Shown here: positions 1 through 8,256 of the stretch, piece after piece | Layout: each line of letters opens with the position of its first letter | How positions within the stretch are numbered: position 1 is the stretch's first letter | DNA from: Solirubrobacter phytolaccae | GTDB lineage: Bacteria; Actinomycetota; Thermoleophilia; Solirubrobacterales; Solirubrobacteraceae | Reading direction: 5' to 3' | Length of the DNA stretch: 64,000 nucleotides | NCBI RefSeq assembly: GCF_027587195.1 | Contig: NZ_JAPDDP010000020.1 | Coordinates: forward strand, 1 to 64,000 | Program-made: the position numbers and the translations under genes | Notes under the pieces: model-generated | Seen by the model: the letters and a program-made list of their open reading frames with translations, nothing else | Databases searched by the model: none | Told to the model about the DNA's origin: nothing

Positions 1-103
1 TGTCAAGCGGCTCGCCGCGCAGCGCGAGGTGCTTGACACGCGGCCCGACGGTGTGCTCGCCGTACGAACCGGCCGGGGCTCCTTCTACGATCGCGGGAGG
101 CCA

Positions 104-2437
104 ATGGACCCTGTGCTGAGAACCCTGTTGCTGGAGCGGCTCGGCGCCAGCGACCTCGACAACGAGGCCAAGGGCGTGATCGAGGCCGCGGCCGACAGCG
201 CCGCGCCCGCGCCGACCACCGCGACGTCGCCGCCCGTGTGGTTGAAGGAGGTCACGGTCGAGGGGTTCCGCGGGATCGGTCGGCCGGCGACGCTCAAGCT
301 CGACCCCGCGCCGGGCCTCACCGTCGTGGTCGGCCGCAACGGCAGTGGCAAGTCGTCGTTCGCGGAAGGGCTGGAGCTGCTGATGACCGGCGCGCTCAAG
401 CGCTGGGAGAAGCGGCCGAAGGCGTGGAGCGAGACGTGGCAGTGCCTGCACCACACCGAGCCGACCGCGATCGCCGCGCAGCTGCAGCTCGAGGGCGGCG
501 AGGTCGTGACGCTCGACCAGGAGTGGCCGCACGGCGCGCCCTATGGCGATGCGAGTGGTCGGGCAGCGCCGGCGCAGGTCCTCGCCGAGCACGGCTGGGA
601 CCGCGACCTGCCGAGCTTCCGGCCGTTCCTCGCGTACGCGGAGCTGGCGACGATGTTCGACACGCTGAGCTCGCTGTATGACGCGCTCACGCCGGTGCTC
701 GGGCTCGGTGACCTGGACGCGCTCGCGGCGCAGCTCGCCACCACGCGTCTGGCCCTCGACGGGCAGCGCAAGGCGGTCACCGCCGAACGCGACCAGCTCC
801 TCGCCCGGCTGAGCCCGGACGACGATCGGCACGCGCTCGTCAACGCCGCGATCGGCGGCCGCAAGCCCGACCTGTCGCAGCTCACGGGGCTGCTGGAGGA
901 GACGCCGAGCTACACGGAGGACCTGACGCTGCTGCGGCGGCTCGCCGCGCTGCACCTGCCGACGGACACCGACATCCGCGACGCGTTCCAGGACCTGAAG
1001 GCCGCCGAGCGCGCGCACGCCGACGCGAGCGCCACGGACGCCGCGCGCGCGACGAACCTCGCGGTGCTGCTGCGCAAGGCGCTCGCCTTCAAGGACCCCG
1101 CGACGCTCACCGACGACTGCCCGGTGTGCAAGACGCCGGGCGTGCTGGACGAGGCGTGGGTCAGCGCCGCCCAGCAGGAGGCCGCGCAGCTCGAGGAGCA
1201 GGCGCAGGCGCTCACGTCGGCCAACGCGAAGCTCACCGGCGCCCGTCGCCGCGTCGAGTCGCTGCTTGACGGCAACGCGCTCGCCGCCCCGCTCGCCGCG
1301 CGCCACCTCGGGCTCATCGAGGACGAGCTGGAGCTCCCGCGCGAGACCGAGGCAGAGCTGAAGGCCTCGGTCGCCACGCTGCGCGAGCTCACGCAACGCG
1401 CCGCGACCGAGCTCGAGCGCAAGGGCGCCGCCTGGCAGGAGCTCGCCGGCCAGCTGCGCGGGTGGCTCGCCCGCGCGCGGGAGGTCGAGACCGGCGCCAC
1501 CACGCTGAAGGCGATCAAGGACGCCGAGAAGTGGCTCAAGGGCGCCACGGACGAGCTGCGCCGCGAGCGCTTCGCCCCGATCAGCCAGTCCGCGATCGCC
1601 AACTGGCAGGAGCTCCGTCAAGGATCGAGCGTCGACCTGCACGAGATCACGCTCAAGAAGGTCGGCAAGGGCGGCCGCGCGGACTTCGACGTCCGCGCCG
1701 ACGACACCGAGGCCAACGCGCTCGGCGTGATGAGCCAGGGCGAGCTGCTCGCGCTCTCCGTCTCCGTCTTCCTGCCGCGCGCCGCGCTCGAGGAGTCGCC
1801 CTTCCGCTTCGCCGTGATCGACGACCCGGTGCAGGCGATGGACCCGGCGAAGGTCGACGGCCTCGCGAAGGTCCTGCACCGCGCCGCCCGCACGCGCCAG
1901 ATCGTCGTCTTCACCCACGACGACCGCCTGCCGGAGGCGATCCGCCGCCTCCGACTCGACGCGACGATGCTCCACGTCGACCGCCGCGCGCAGTCCTCGG
2001 TGGACGTCCAGGTCTCCCGCAGCCCGGTGCAGCGCTACCTCGACGGCGCCCGCGGCTACGCCAAGCCGGACCGGCTCCCGCCCGAGGTCCAGGCGCGCGT
2101 CGTCCCGATGTTCTGCCGCAGCGCGGTCGAGGCCGCCGCCGCGAACATCGTGCGCCGACGCGCCGCCCAGCACGGCACCGACCTCAACGAGGCCGACGAC
2201 CAGATCGCCGAGGCGCGCAGCCTCCGCGAGACGCTCGCGCTCGTCCTGTTCGGCGACGCCGGCCGCCACGGCGAGGTCGGCGGCGAGATCAAGCGCCGCT
2301 ACGGCGACCCGAGCGCCGCGCTCGTCACCGCGCTCAACCGCGGCGCGCACGGGAACGCGCTCGAGCGCGAGACGCTGACCCGGCTTCCGGACACCACGCG
2401 CAGCTTCATCCGCGACCTGGAGACGACGTCCAAGTGA
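104..2437 (+). CDS. Rad50/SbcC-like AAA ATPase, start uncertain
   Basis: A P-loop ATPase of the SMC/Rad50/RecF type. A Walker A motif (GRNGSGKSS) lies near residue 80, followed by a long helical, partly coiled-coil middle with a single DDCPVCK motif, as in Rad50 zinc hooks that pair two protomers. Near the C-terminus come an ABC-signature-like MSQGELLALS, Walker B (FAVIDDPVQAMDP) and an H-loop (VFTHDD). About 130 further helical residues follow. I chose the ATG at 104, preceded by GGGAGG at 95-100. The frame stays open to the window edge, with another possible GTG at 29, so the gene may begin earlier. GTGA overlaps the next gene. Exact substrate unknown; DNA-end or nucleic-acid sensing is inferred from the family. 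Confidence 0.8.
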   Translation: MDPVLRTLLLERLGASDLDNEAKGVIEAAADSAAPAPTTATSPPVWLKEVTVEGFRGIGRPATLKLDPAPGLTVVVGRNGSGKSSFAEGLELLMTGALKRWEKRPKAWSETWQCLHHTEPTAIAAQLQLEGGEVVTLDQEWPHGAPYGDASGRAAPAQVLAEHGWDRDLPSFRPFLAYAELATMFDTLSSLYDALTPVLGLGDLDALAAQLATTRLALDGQRKAVTAERDQLLARLSPDDDRHALVNAAIGGRKPDLSQLTGLLEETPSYTEDLTLLRRLAALHLPTDTDIRDAFQDLKAAERAHADASATDAARATNLAVLLRKALAFKDPATLTDDCPVCKTPGVLDEAWVSAAQQEAAQLEEQAQALTSANAKLTGARRRVESLLDGNALAAPLAARHLGLIEDELELPRETEAELKASVATLRELTQRAATELERKGAAWQELAGQLRGWLARAREVETGATTLKAIKDAEKWLKGATDELRRERFAPISQSAIANWQELRQGSSVDLHEITLKKVGKGGRADFDVRADDTEANALGVMSQGELLALSVSVFLPRAALEESPFRFAVIDDPVQAMDPAKVDGLAKVLHRAARTRQIVVFTHDDRLPEAIRRLRLDATMLHVDRRAQSSVDVQVSRSPVQRYLDGARGYAKPDRLPPEVQARVVPMFCRSAVEAAAANIVRRRAAQHGTDLNEADDQIAEARSLRETLALVLFGDAGRHGEVGGEIKRRYGDPSAALVTALNRGAHGNALERETLTRLPDTTRSFIRDLETTSK

Positions 2438-2811
2438 GCGAGCGCCTCACCGTCTCCAAGGTGCTGGACGAGGCCCAGCGCCAGCTCGACGAGTTCGACC
2501 CGCGCACGTCCGGCGCCTGGCCGCACGCCGCCGCGGCGCTCATCCGCCAGTCGCTGGAGCGCACGGTCGACGTGTTCTGGAACGACAAGTCGGCCGGGAT
2601 GCTGGAGACGAGCATGCGCGACCGCTGGGTATGCCTGCCCGCCTACCTCGGCGACAAGCCCGAGGCGCGCGAGGCGGACTTCGCCTGGACGGCGCTCTCG
2701 AACGCCTGCCATCACCGCGCCTATGAAGTCGGGCTCACGCAGGACGAGCTGCGCACGCACCTCGTCACCGCGCGCGAGTTCCTCACGACGGTCGCTCGTG
2801 CCCTCGCGTAA
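2434..2811 (+). CDS. small helical protein coupled to the ATPase
   Basis: A 125-residue protein starting at the GTG inside the ATPase stop (GTGA overlap), so translational coupling is likely. It is predicted by eye to be all helical, with a conserved-looking ACHHRAYEVG stretch followed by TQDELRTHL near the C-terminus. This resembles the ends of HEPN/DUF4145-type helical domains, but no clear R-x4-6-H RNase motif is present, so that link is weak. It overlaps the patatin gene by 14 bp. Tight packing suggests it acts with the ATPase, as accessory subunit, regulator or effector. No function can be named. Confidence 0.7.
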   Translation: MSERLTVSKVLDEAQRQLDEFDPRTSGAWPHAAAALIRQSLERTVDVFWNDKSAGMLETSMRDRWVCLPAYLGDKPEAREADFAWTALSNACHHRAYEVGLTQDELRTHLVTAREFLTTVARALA

Positions 2812-3949
2812 CCCGGTCGGCCTCGTCCTCGCCGGCGGCGGCGCGCGCGGCGCGTACGAGGCGGGCGTGCTGTCCGTCCTGCTGCCCGCGCTGCCGGTCA
2901 ACGAGCGCCCGAACATCATCGTCGGCGCGAGCGTCGGCGCGATCAACGGCTCCTACATCGCCGCGACCGTCCCCGACGGCGGCGACCCCACGCTGGCCGC
3001 CGGCCGGGAGGTGTGGGAACGCCTGCACTGGGGCGACGTGATGGCGACGCCGTCGCTCAAGGACCTGGAGCGCCTCGCCCGCGGCGCCGTGAACTTCACG
3101 GGCCTGCTGTCGCTCGATATCCCGTCGCTGCTGGACACGACGCCGCTCGGCCCGACGCTGGACCGCGTGATCCCGTTCGACGCCATCGGCGAGCACGTCG
3201 CGAACGGGCAGCTGATCACCGCCGCGGTCGTGACGCTGTCCGCGCGCACGGGCCGCAGCATCGTCTTCCACACGGGCGGCACGCCGGACAACGTGCGCGA
3301 CGACAAGCGCGCGATCGACTACGTCCCGACCGCGCTGACCGAGACGCACGTGCGCGCGTCCTCCGCGATCCCCGCCCTGTTCCCGGCGGTCCGGCTGGAC
3401 GACGGCTGGCACTTCGACGGCGGCACGCGCCTGAACGCGCCGATCAAGCCCGCGCTCGCGTTCGGCGCGCGGCGCGTGATCGTGATCGGGCTGCACTCGA
3501 TCGCGCCCGGCCAGGCCGGCGGCGACGAGCGCCCGGACCTCGCCGCGGGCGCCGCGCTCGTGCTCGACGCGCTGCTCGCCGACCCGCTCGTCGAGGACCT
3601 GCAGACGCTCACCACGATCAACCGGCTCGCCGGCCCGGAGCGGCGGATCCCGTACATCTTCGTCGCGCCGCCCGAGCGCGACACGATCGGCCAGATCGCC
3701 CGCGAGGTCTTCCGCAAGCACTACGGCGGGCTGCTGCACGCGGCCCGCGCGCCGCAGCTCGCGTTCCTCGGCCGGCTGATCGACGCCGACGCCGACCCGC
3801 TGCACGGCGAGCTGCTCAGCTACCTGTTCTTCGCGCCCGAGTTCGCCCGCGCGCTGATCGAGCGTGGCCGGGCCGACGCCGAGGCGTGGCTGGCCGAGCC
3901 GCACGACGAGGGCCTATGGGACCTGGGTCCGCTTGGTCGTGAGCGCTGA
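2798..3949 (+). CDS. patatin-like phospholipase
   Basis: A 383-residue patatin-family lipid acyl hydrolase. The N-terminus carries the oxyanion-hole glycine motif (LAGGGARGAYEAGVL). The nucleophile elbow is GASVG, and the partner Asp of the Ser-Asp dyad is in FDGGTRLNAP. The GTG at 2798 places the glycine loop about ten residues from the N-terminus, normal for the family, and overlaps the previous gene by 14 bp. No signal peptide is evident, so it is probably cytoplasmic. Patatins act on membrane phospholipids; some are effectors in bacterial immune systems, which fits the ATPase context but is inference. It overlaps the convergent glycosyltransferase gene by 36 bp. Confidence 0.9.
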   Translation: MPSRNPVGLVLAGGGARGAYEAGVLSVLLPALPVNERPNIIVGASVGAINGSYIAATVPDGGDPTLAAGREVWERLHWGDVMATPSLKDLERLARGAVNFTGLLSLDIPSLLDTTPLGPTLDRVIPFDAIGEHVANGQLITAAVVTLSARTGRSIVFHTGGTPDNVRDDKRAIDYVPTALTETHVRASSAIPALFPAVRLDDGWHFDGGTRLNAPIKPALAFGARRVIVIGLHSIAPGQAGGDERPDLAAGAALVLDALLADPLVEDLQTLTTINRLAGPERRIPYIFVAPPERDTIGQIAREVFRKHYGGLLHAARAPQLAFLGRLIDADADPLHGELLSYLFFAPEFARALIERGRADAEAWLAEPHDEGLWDLGPLGRER

Positions 3950-5113
3950 GAGCGCCAGCGCGGCGAGCATGATCACGAACGGGTCGATCGCCATCCGGTA
4001 GCGGGGCGTCTCGACCACCAGGAAGACCACGCCGAGGTACATCAGCACGGGAACGCTCCACAGCCACAGCGGCGCCTCCCGCGCACGCCGCGTGAACGCG
4101 CCCCCGATCGCCAGCAGCGCGAACGCCCAGAAGCAGACGATCCCCGCGGCGCCCGCGCGCTTGCCGGCGCTGACCGTGCCGGCGGTGTGGATCGCCCAGT
4201 CCCAGCCGCCGAGGTCGAGCATCCGGCGCGAGGTCCAGTAGGCGACTTTGAAGGGCGAGCCCGGATGGTCCTTGATGTAGTCGAGCGAGGCGCTGCGCAG
4301 CTCCTTCTCCAGCACGGCCTCGTTGGTCTCGCGCACGCGGTTGAAGATCGGCCGGTAGTCGTCGACGCGCTTGAGCGACATCCACGCGGCCGGGTTCTCC
4401 GTGTTGTTCATCGCCTCGCTGTTGTAGGTGCCGGCGAGCGCGGAGCCGAGCTGCGTGGAGACGGGCACGAAGTGGTCGAGCACGACGTAGTTGCGGATCG
4501 TCCAGGGCACGATCGTGAGCGCGCACGCGACGACCATGATCAGCGCGGGCTTGGGCCCTTTCCACACCGCCCAAGCCAAGGGCAGCAGCAGGATCAGCGC
4601 GTTCGCCCGACCGAGCACGGCCAGCCCCATCAGCACACCCGCGGCGAGCGGCCAGCGCCTGATCGCACACGCGATCGCGCCGAGCAGGCAGAGAACGAAC
4701 AGCGGCTCGCTCATCACGGACTGCCCGACGAGGATCAGCGGGATGTAGACGGCGGCGAGCGCCATCGCGATCAGCGCCACGCGTGAGCTCCACATCTGCG
4801 CGCAGATCACGCCGATCAGGCCGACGATGCCCGTGCCGACGAGCGCGTTCGCGAGCCGCGCCCACTCCAGCGACGGGCCGAAGAGCCAGTACACGCCCGC
4901 CAGGAAGATCGGGTACGCGGGCGGCCGGAACGCGGTCTCGCGGCCGTAGCTGAGCGCGAACCCGTCCCCGTTGGCGATCGAGATCGCGTGCCGGTTGTAG
5001 TCGAGCGCGTCGTGCACGAGCCGGTAGTCCGGCGTCGCGAACACCCACGCGACGCGGATCGCCAGCGCGGCGACGAGGATCGCGACGGCTACTCGTCGCG
5101 TGCTGAAAGCCAT
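3914..5113 (-). CDS. ArnT/GT39-like membrane glycosyltransferase
   Basis: A 399-residue polytopic membrane protein with many hydrophobic segments. The first extracytoplasmic loop carries the acidic HDALDYNRHA stretch after TM1, as in GT39/ArnT/PMT-type transferases that use polyprenyl-phosphate sugars. FRPPAYPIFLAGVYWLF and the following helices are also typical. The ATG at 5113 lies inside the end of the upstream methyltransferase-GT2 gene (25-bp overlap), so the two are translationally coupled. Likely role: adding a lipid-linked sugar made by the upstream GT2 protein to an envelope acceptor; sugar and acceptor unknown. Confidence 0.8.
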   Translation of the reverse strand: MAFSTRRVAVAILVAALAIRVAWVFATPDYRLVHDALDYNRHAISIANGDGFALSYGRETAFRPPAYPIFLAGVYWLFGPSLEWARLANALVGTGIVGLIGVICAQMWSSRVALIAMALAAVYIPLILVGQSVMSEPLFVLCLLGAIACAIRRWPLAAGVLMGLAVLGRANALILLLPLAWAVWKGPKPALIMVVACALTIVPWTIRNYVVLDHFVPVSTQLGSALAGTYNSEAMNNTENPAAWMSLKRVDDYRPIFNRVRETNEAVLEKELRSASLDYIKDHPGSPFKVAYWTSRRMLDLGGWDWAIHTAGTVSAGKRAGAAGIVCFWAFALLAIGGAFTRRAREAPLWLWSVPVLMYLGVVFLVVETPRYRMAIDPFVIMLAALALSALTTKRTQVP

Positions 5114-6771
5114 GCAGCGGGTCGGCGGAGCAACGTCCAGCGGCGGTCCAGCCGGTAGCGGCCGAGCACCCACAGCGTCTTCAGCGCGTAGCGCAGGCTC
5201 GTGAGGAAGTCGACGGAGGACGCCTCGTGGAAGTACCGCGTCGGGATCGGGATCTCGACCACGCGCGCGTTGCGCGACAGGACCTGGGCGAAGATCTCCT
5301 GGTCGAACACGAAGTCGTCCGAGTTGCGCAGGAACGGGACCGAGCGCAGGAAGTCGGCGCTGAAGGCCCGGTAGCCCGTGTGGTACTCGCTGAAGCGCAC
5401 GCCGAAGACCGCGTTCTCGATCCCGGTCAGCAGCCGGTTGCCGACCCACTTCCAGCGCGGCATCCCGCCCGCGACCGCGCGGTCGACAAGCAGCCGTGAG
5501 CCGATCACGACGTCCGCGTCGCCGGCGAGGATCGGCTCGGCCATGTCGGCGACGAGGCCCGGGTCGTACTGGTTGTCGGCGTGCACCATCACGATCACGG
5601 CCGCGCCGTCGCGCAGCGCCCGCGTGTAGCCCGTCTTCTGGGAGGCGCCGTAGCCGCGGTTCGTGGGATGGCGAAGGACGTTCAGGCCGTGCAGGAGCGC
5701 GACGTTCGTGGTCTCGTCGGGGGACGCGTCGTCGATCAGCAGCGCGGAGTCGGCGGCGCCGGTGGGCATCTCCGCGACGACGTCAGGAATGGTCCGCACC
5801 GCCCGGTACGCGGGCAGCACGACGTGGATCGGCGCGCGGCCGTTGGCGTGGTAGAGCAGCGGGTGGTCGGCGAGCGTGACCGGCGTGCGGTGCGCGAGGA
5901 TCACGCGCTCGTCGTACAGGCTGAGCGAGAGCTTCACCGGCGGCATCCGGTCCGCGACGGCGTTGAGCGGCCTCGAGAGCGGGCCGAGCCGCTCCGCCAA
6001 CCCGCCTACCCAGCGCTTGGCGGCGAACGTGCGCACGAACGGGACGTCCTCGGAGATCACGAGCCCGGTGGCGGACAGCAGCTCGCGCAGCGTGCGGCGC
6101 GGCAGCAGGACCGTGTGCGCGGGCAGGTAGCCCCACCAGCGCGCGCCGGCGACCTTCGCGGTGAGCGAGGCCGGGTCGGGCGTGACCACGCACAGCACGC
6201 CGCTGGACCGCAGCAGCGCGGCGCACTGGTCGATCGCGGCCACCGGATCGTCGAGGTGCTCGATCACGTCGGCGAGGATCACCACGTCGAACGCGCCGGG
6301 CGAGTCACCGTTCGTGCCCTCGCTGAAGGCCTCGAGCGGCACCTCGCGCACGTCCAGCCCGAGCGTCTCGCGCGCGTGCTGCGCGTTCTGGCGGCTCAGC
6401 TCCAGCCCGACCGTCTCGTAGCCGCGCTTGCGGGCTTCGTCGAGCAGGAGGCCGTGACCGCAGCCGACGTCGAGCAGCCGCCCGCGCGGGCGGTGCGCGC
6501 CGACCAGGTCGAGCAGGCGGTTGGCGGTCGCGCGCCGGCCTTCCTCCTCGGCGAGGTAGTCGTCGTCGCGCATCTCGCGGTACAGGTCGTGCAGCGCCTC
6601 GCCCTGTGGCAGCACGGGCTGCTGGATCGTCCCGCACTCGAGGCAGCCGAGCAGGTCGCCGTGCTGGCCGACCACGTGCGCGGAGGGCGAGAAGTGGGCA
6701 GCCGTCAGCGCGGCGCCGTTGCCGGGCACGCGTAGCTCGAGCTCCCCGGAGCAGATCCGGCACACCGCCAT
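5089..6771 (-). CDS. SAM methyltransferase-GT2 glycosyltransferase fusion
   Basis: A 560-residue fusion. Residues 1-60 have CRIC...CLEC zinc-ligand pairs. A class I SAM methyltransferase follows (motif I LLDVGCGHGLLL near residue 100, then DVVILADVIEHLDDP). From about residue 310 there is a GT2 domain: VVLPAYRAVRTIPDVV, DDASPDE, HPTNRGYGASQKTGY, and HADNQYDP as the DxD-like metal site. GT2 proteins of this form resemble dolichol/undecaprenyl-phosphate sugar synthases. The ATG at 6771 is preferred over a TTG at 6783. The downstream ArnT-like gene starts within its last codons, which suggests supply of a polyprenyl-phosphate sugar to it. The methyltransferase substrate is unknown. Confidence 0.85.
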   Translation of the reverse strand: MAVCRICSGELELRVPGNGAALTAAHFSPSAHVVGQHGDLLGCLECGTIQQPVLPQGEALHDLYREMRDDDYLAEEEGRRATANRLLDLVGAHRPRGRLLDVGCGHGLLLDEARKRGYETVGLELSRQNAQHARETLGLDVREVPLEAFSEGTNGDSPGAFDVVILADVIEHLDDPVAAIDQCAALLRSSGVLCVVTPDPASLTAKVAGARWWGYLPAHTVLLPRRTLRELLSATGLVISEDVPFVRTFAAKRWVGGLAERLGPLSRPLNAVADRMPPVKLSLSLYDERVILAHRTPVTLADHPLLYHANGRAPIHVVLPAYRAVRTIPDVVAEMPTGAADSALLIDDASPDETTNVALLHGLNVLRHPTNRGYGASQKTGYTRALRDGAAVIVMVHADNQYDPGLVADMAEPILAGDADVVIGSRLLVDRAVAGGMPRWKWVGNRLLTGIENAVFGVRFSEYHTGYRAFSADFLRSVPFLRNSDDFVFDQEIFAQVLSRNARVVEIPIPTRYFHEASSVDFLTSLRYALKTLWVLGRYRLDRRWTLLRRPAAWLSARDE

Positions 6772-6791
6772 TCGGGGCGGCAAGCTACCAG

Positions 6792-7187
6792 CTACGTCAG
6801 CGCTTCACGCGCGTTGTAGATGTCGTCCGTGGCGATCACGACGCGGTCGCCGCCGAGCGCCGTGTACGCGAGGTCCACGTTCACGTTGCCTTCGGCGAGC
6901 TGGATCATCACGTCCACCAGCCCACCGGGGCCGACCGGCACCACGAGCACTTCCCGCGTGTCGGCGACCCGCAGGCGCTCCCGTTCGAGCGCCGCGGTGA
7001 CGACCTTCACGTCGTCGTTGTCGACCAGCGCGTGCACGAAGCCGTGCTCGTCGCCGGTGAACGCCGCGATGCCGCGAAGGTGCACGCCGGCCGAGACCGC
7101 GACCTCGGCTACCCGCGCCAAGCCGCCAGGCTCGTCACGCAGCACAACGGTGAGATCGGTCGCGATCACCATCGCGCCGAGCATCAT
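6792..7187 (-). CDS. tandem ACT-domain protein
   Basis: A protein of about 131 residues with two ACT-like repeats. The first begins TDLTVVLRDEPGGLARVAEVA, followed by a strand with GIAAFTGDEHGFVHALV. The second is VVPVGPGGLVDVMIQLAEGNVNVDLAYTA. ACT domains bind amino acids or similar small ligands; no catalytic domain is attached, so a stand-alone sensor or regulatory subunit is likely. The start could be ATG 7187, 7184 or 7172; none has a strong ribosome-binding site. It lies 20 bp upstream of the methyltransferase-GT2 fusion on the same strand. Confidence 0.75.
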   Translation of the reverse strand: MMLGAMVIATDLTVVLRDEPGGLARVAEVAVSAGVHLRGIAAFTGDEHGFVHALVDNDDVKVVTAALERERLRVADTREVLVVPVGPGGLVDVMIQLAEGNVNVDLAYTALGGDRVVIATDDIYNAREALT

Positions 7188-7203
7188 CCCACGCGGAGCA
7201 CCC

Positions 7204-7440
7204 TCATGTCGTATGGACCAGGGTCGACGCCCCATGCTGTTCGCGCACCGCCCGGTACGCGTAGGGGTGATGAAAGACGTCGAGGGCGCGCTCGCCGGGG
7301 AGCACGACCACCTCGAACGCGTCGTCGGTCTTGGCGTCGGCGACCGCCACCGTGACCTGATCGGAGGCCGCGTCCCAGAACATGGTCACGTAGATGCCGT
7401 CGTGGGCGCGGTAGGCGAGCTCGTGCACGGTGGTGGTCAT
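7204..7440 (-). CDS. small conserved protein of unknown function
   Basis: A 78-residue protein starting MTTTVHELAYRAHDGIYVTM. The ATG at 7440 is preceded on the minus strand by GAGGATTCCTCC, giving a purine-rich ribosome-binding site. The pattern of alternating beta-type residues (DQVTVAVADAKTDDAFEVVVLPGERALDVFHHPYAY, shown here only as landmarks around residues 28-63) resembles small single-domain actinobacterial proteins, without a named function. It sits between the ACT gene and the divergent lar genes. A palindrome at 7485-7502 lies just upstream. Confidence 0.7.
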   Translation of the reverse strand: MTTTVHELAYRAHDGIYVTMFWDAASDQVTVAVADAKTDDAFEVVVLPGERALDVFHHPYAYRAVREQHGASTLVHTT

Positions 7441-7484
7441 GGAGGAATCCTCGGGTCGGCGGGTGGTTGGGTGAATCCTCCTCC

Positions 7485-7502
7485 GGGGTGAACGTTCTCC
7501 CC
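7485..7502. promoter_or_regulatory. near-perfect palindrome in the divergent promoter region
   Basis: GGGGTGAACGTTCTCCCC is an inverted repeat with a perfect GAACGTTC core and one mismatched pair. It lies between the minus-strand small gene (start 7440) and larB (start 7588). The form fits a dimeric repressor site. No protein can be assigned. The rest of 7441-7587 shows only repeats of AATCCTC. Confidence 0.35.
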
Positions 7503-7587
7503 ACCGGGCCAGCCCGCCTTCTGTGGCCGTGCAACCCGCCGGTCCCGGTGGGGCCAGCCGTACCCCGCGGATAACCTGCGAGCCCAG

Positions 7588-8256
7588 ATGGACTCTTTTG
7601 CCGACCTCGGGTTCGCGCGGGTGGACACCAGCCGCGAAGCGCGCCAAGGCGCCCCCGAGGCGATCGTGGCCGAGGGCAAGACGCCCGCGGAGATCAGCGC
7701 GATCGCGCAGGCGCTGCTGGACGCCGAGGCGAGCAGCGTGCTCGTGACGCGCGCCGACGCGGCTGCTCGCGCCGCGCTGCGTGAGGTGGCGCCCGACGCG
7801 CAGGAGGACGAGCGGGCGCGGCTCGCGTGGGTCGCTCGCAACGTGCCGGCGCCCGAGGGCGTGGTCGCGATCGTCTCCGGCGGGACGTCGGACCTGCCGG
7901 TCGTGCGCGAGGCGCAGGTGCGGGCGGAGCTGCTCGGGACCGAGGTGCTCGTGCACGTAGACGCAGGGGTGGCCGGGCTGCACCGGCTGGAGCCCGCGCT
8001 GCCGGACCTCAAGCGCGCGCACTGCGTGATCGTCGTGGCCGGGTGGGACGCGGCGCTCGCGTCCGTGGTCGGCGGGATCGTCGCCGCGCCGGTGATCGCG
8101 GTGCCGACGAGCACCGGGTACGGCGCGACGTTCGGCGGTGTGAGCGCGCTGCTGGCCATGCTCACGAGCTGCGCCGCGGGCGTGGCCGTGGTGAACATCG
8201 ACGACGGATTTGGCGCCGGCACGATCGCTGCGCGGATCGCGAGGCAATCGAAGTGA
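7588..8256 (+). CDS. larB: LarB, nickel-pincer cofactor biosynthesis
   Basis: A 222-residue LarB. Known family role: carboxylation of the pyridinium ring of nicotinic acid adenine dinucleotide and release of AMP, the first step to the nickel-pincer nucleotide used by lactate racemase. Visible family features are the N-terminal helical region with the VAEGKTPAEI stretch, VAIVSGGTSDLPVVREA (PurE-like nucleotide fold), HVDAGVAGLHRL, VVAGWDAALASVVGGIV, and TSTGYGATFGG near the C-terminus. Length is usual. Its stop overlaps the larC GTG (GTGA), so the two are coupled. It is the first gene of the larB-larC-larE run. Confidence 0.93.
   Translation: MDSFADLGFARVDTSREARQGAPEAIVAEGKTPAEISAIAQALLDAEASSVLVTRADAAARAALREVAPDAQEDERARLAWVARNVPAPEGVVAIVSGGTSDLPVVREAQVRAELLGTEVLVHVDAGVAGLHRLEPALPDLKRAHCVIVVAGWDAALASVVGGIVAAPVIAVPTSTGYGATFGGVSALLAMLTSCAAGVAVVNIDDGFGAGTIAARIARQSK

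Noticed and set aside
85-456. Long open frames on the opposite strand of nearly every real gene
   Set aside because: They are rich in Arg, Ala, Gly and Pro with no motifs, and follow from the high GC content. Real genes have recognisable domains in the other frame.
2434-2811. Calling the small protein a HEPN RNase
   Set aside because: The expected R-x4-6-H motif is not present; only a general helical resemblance remains.
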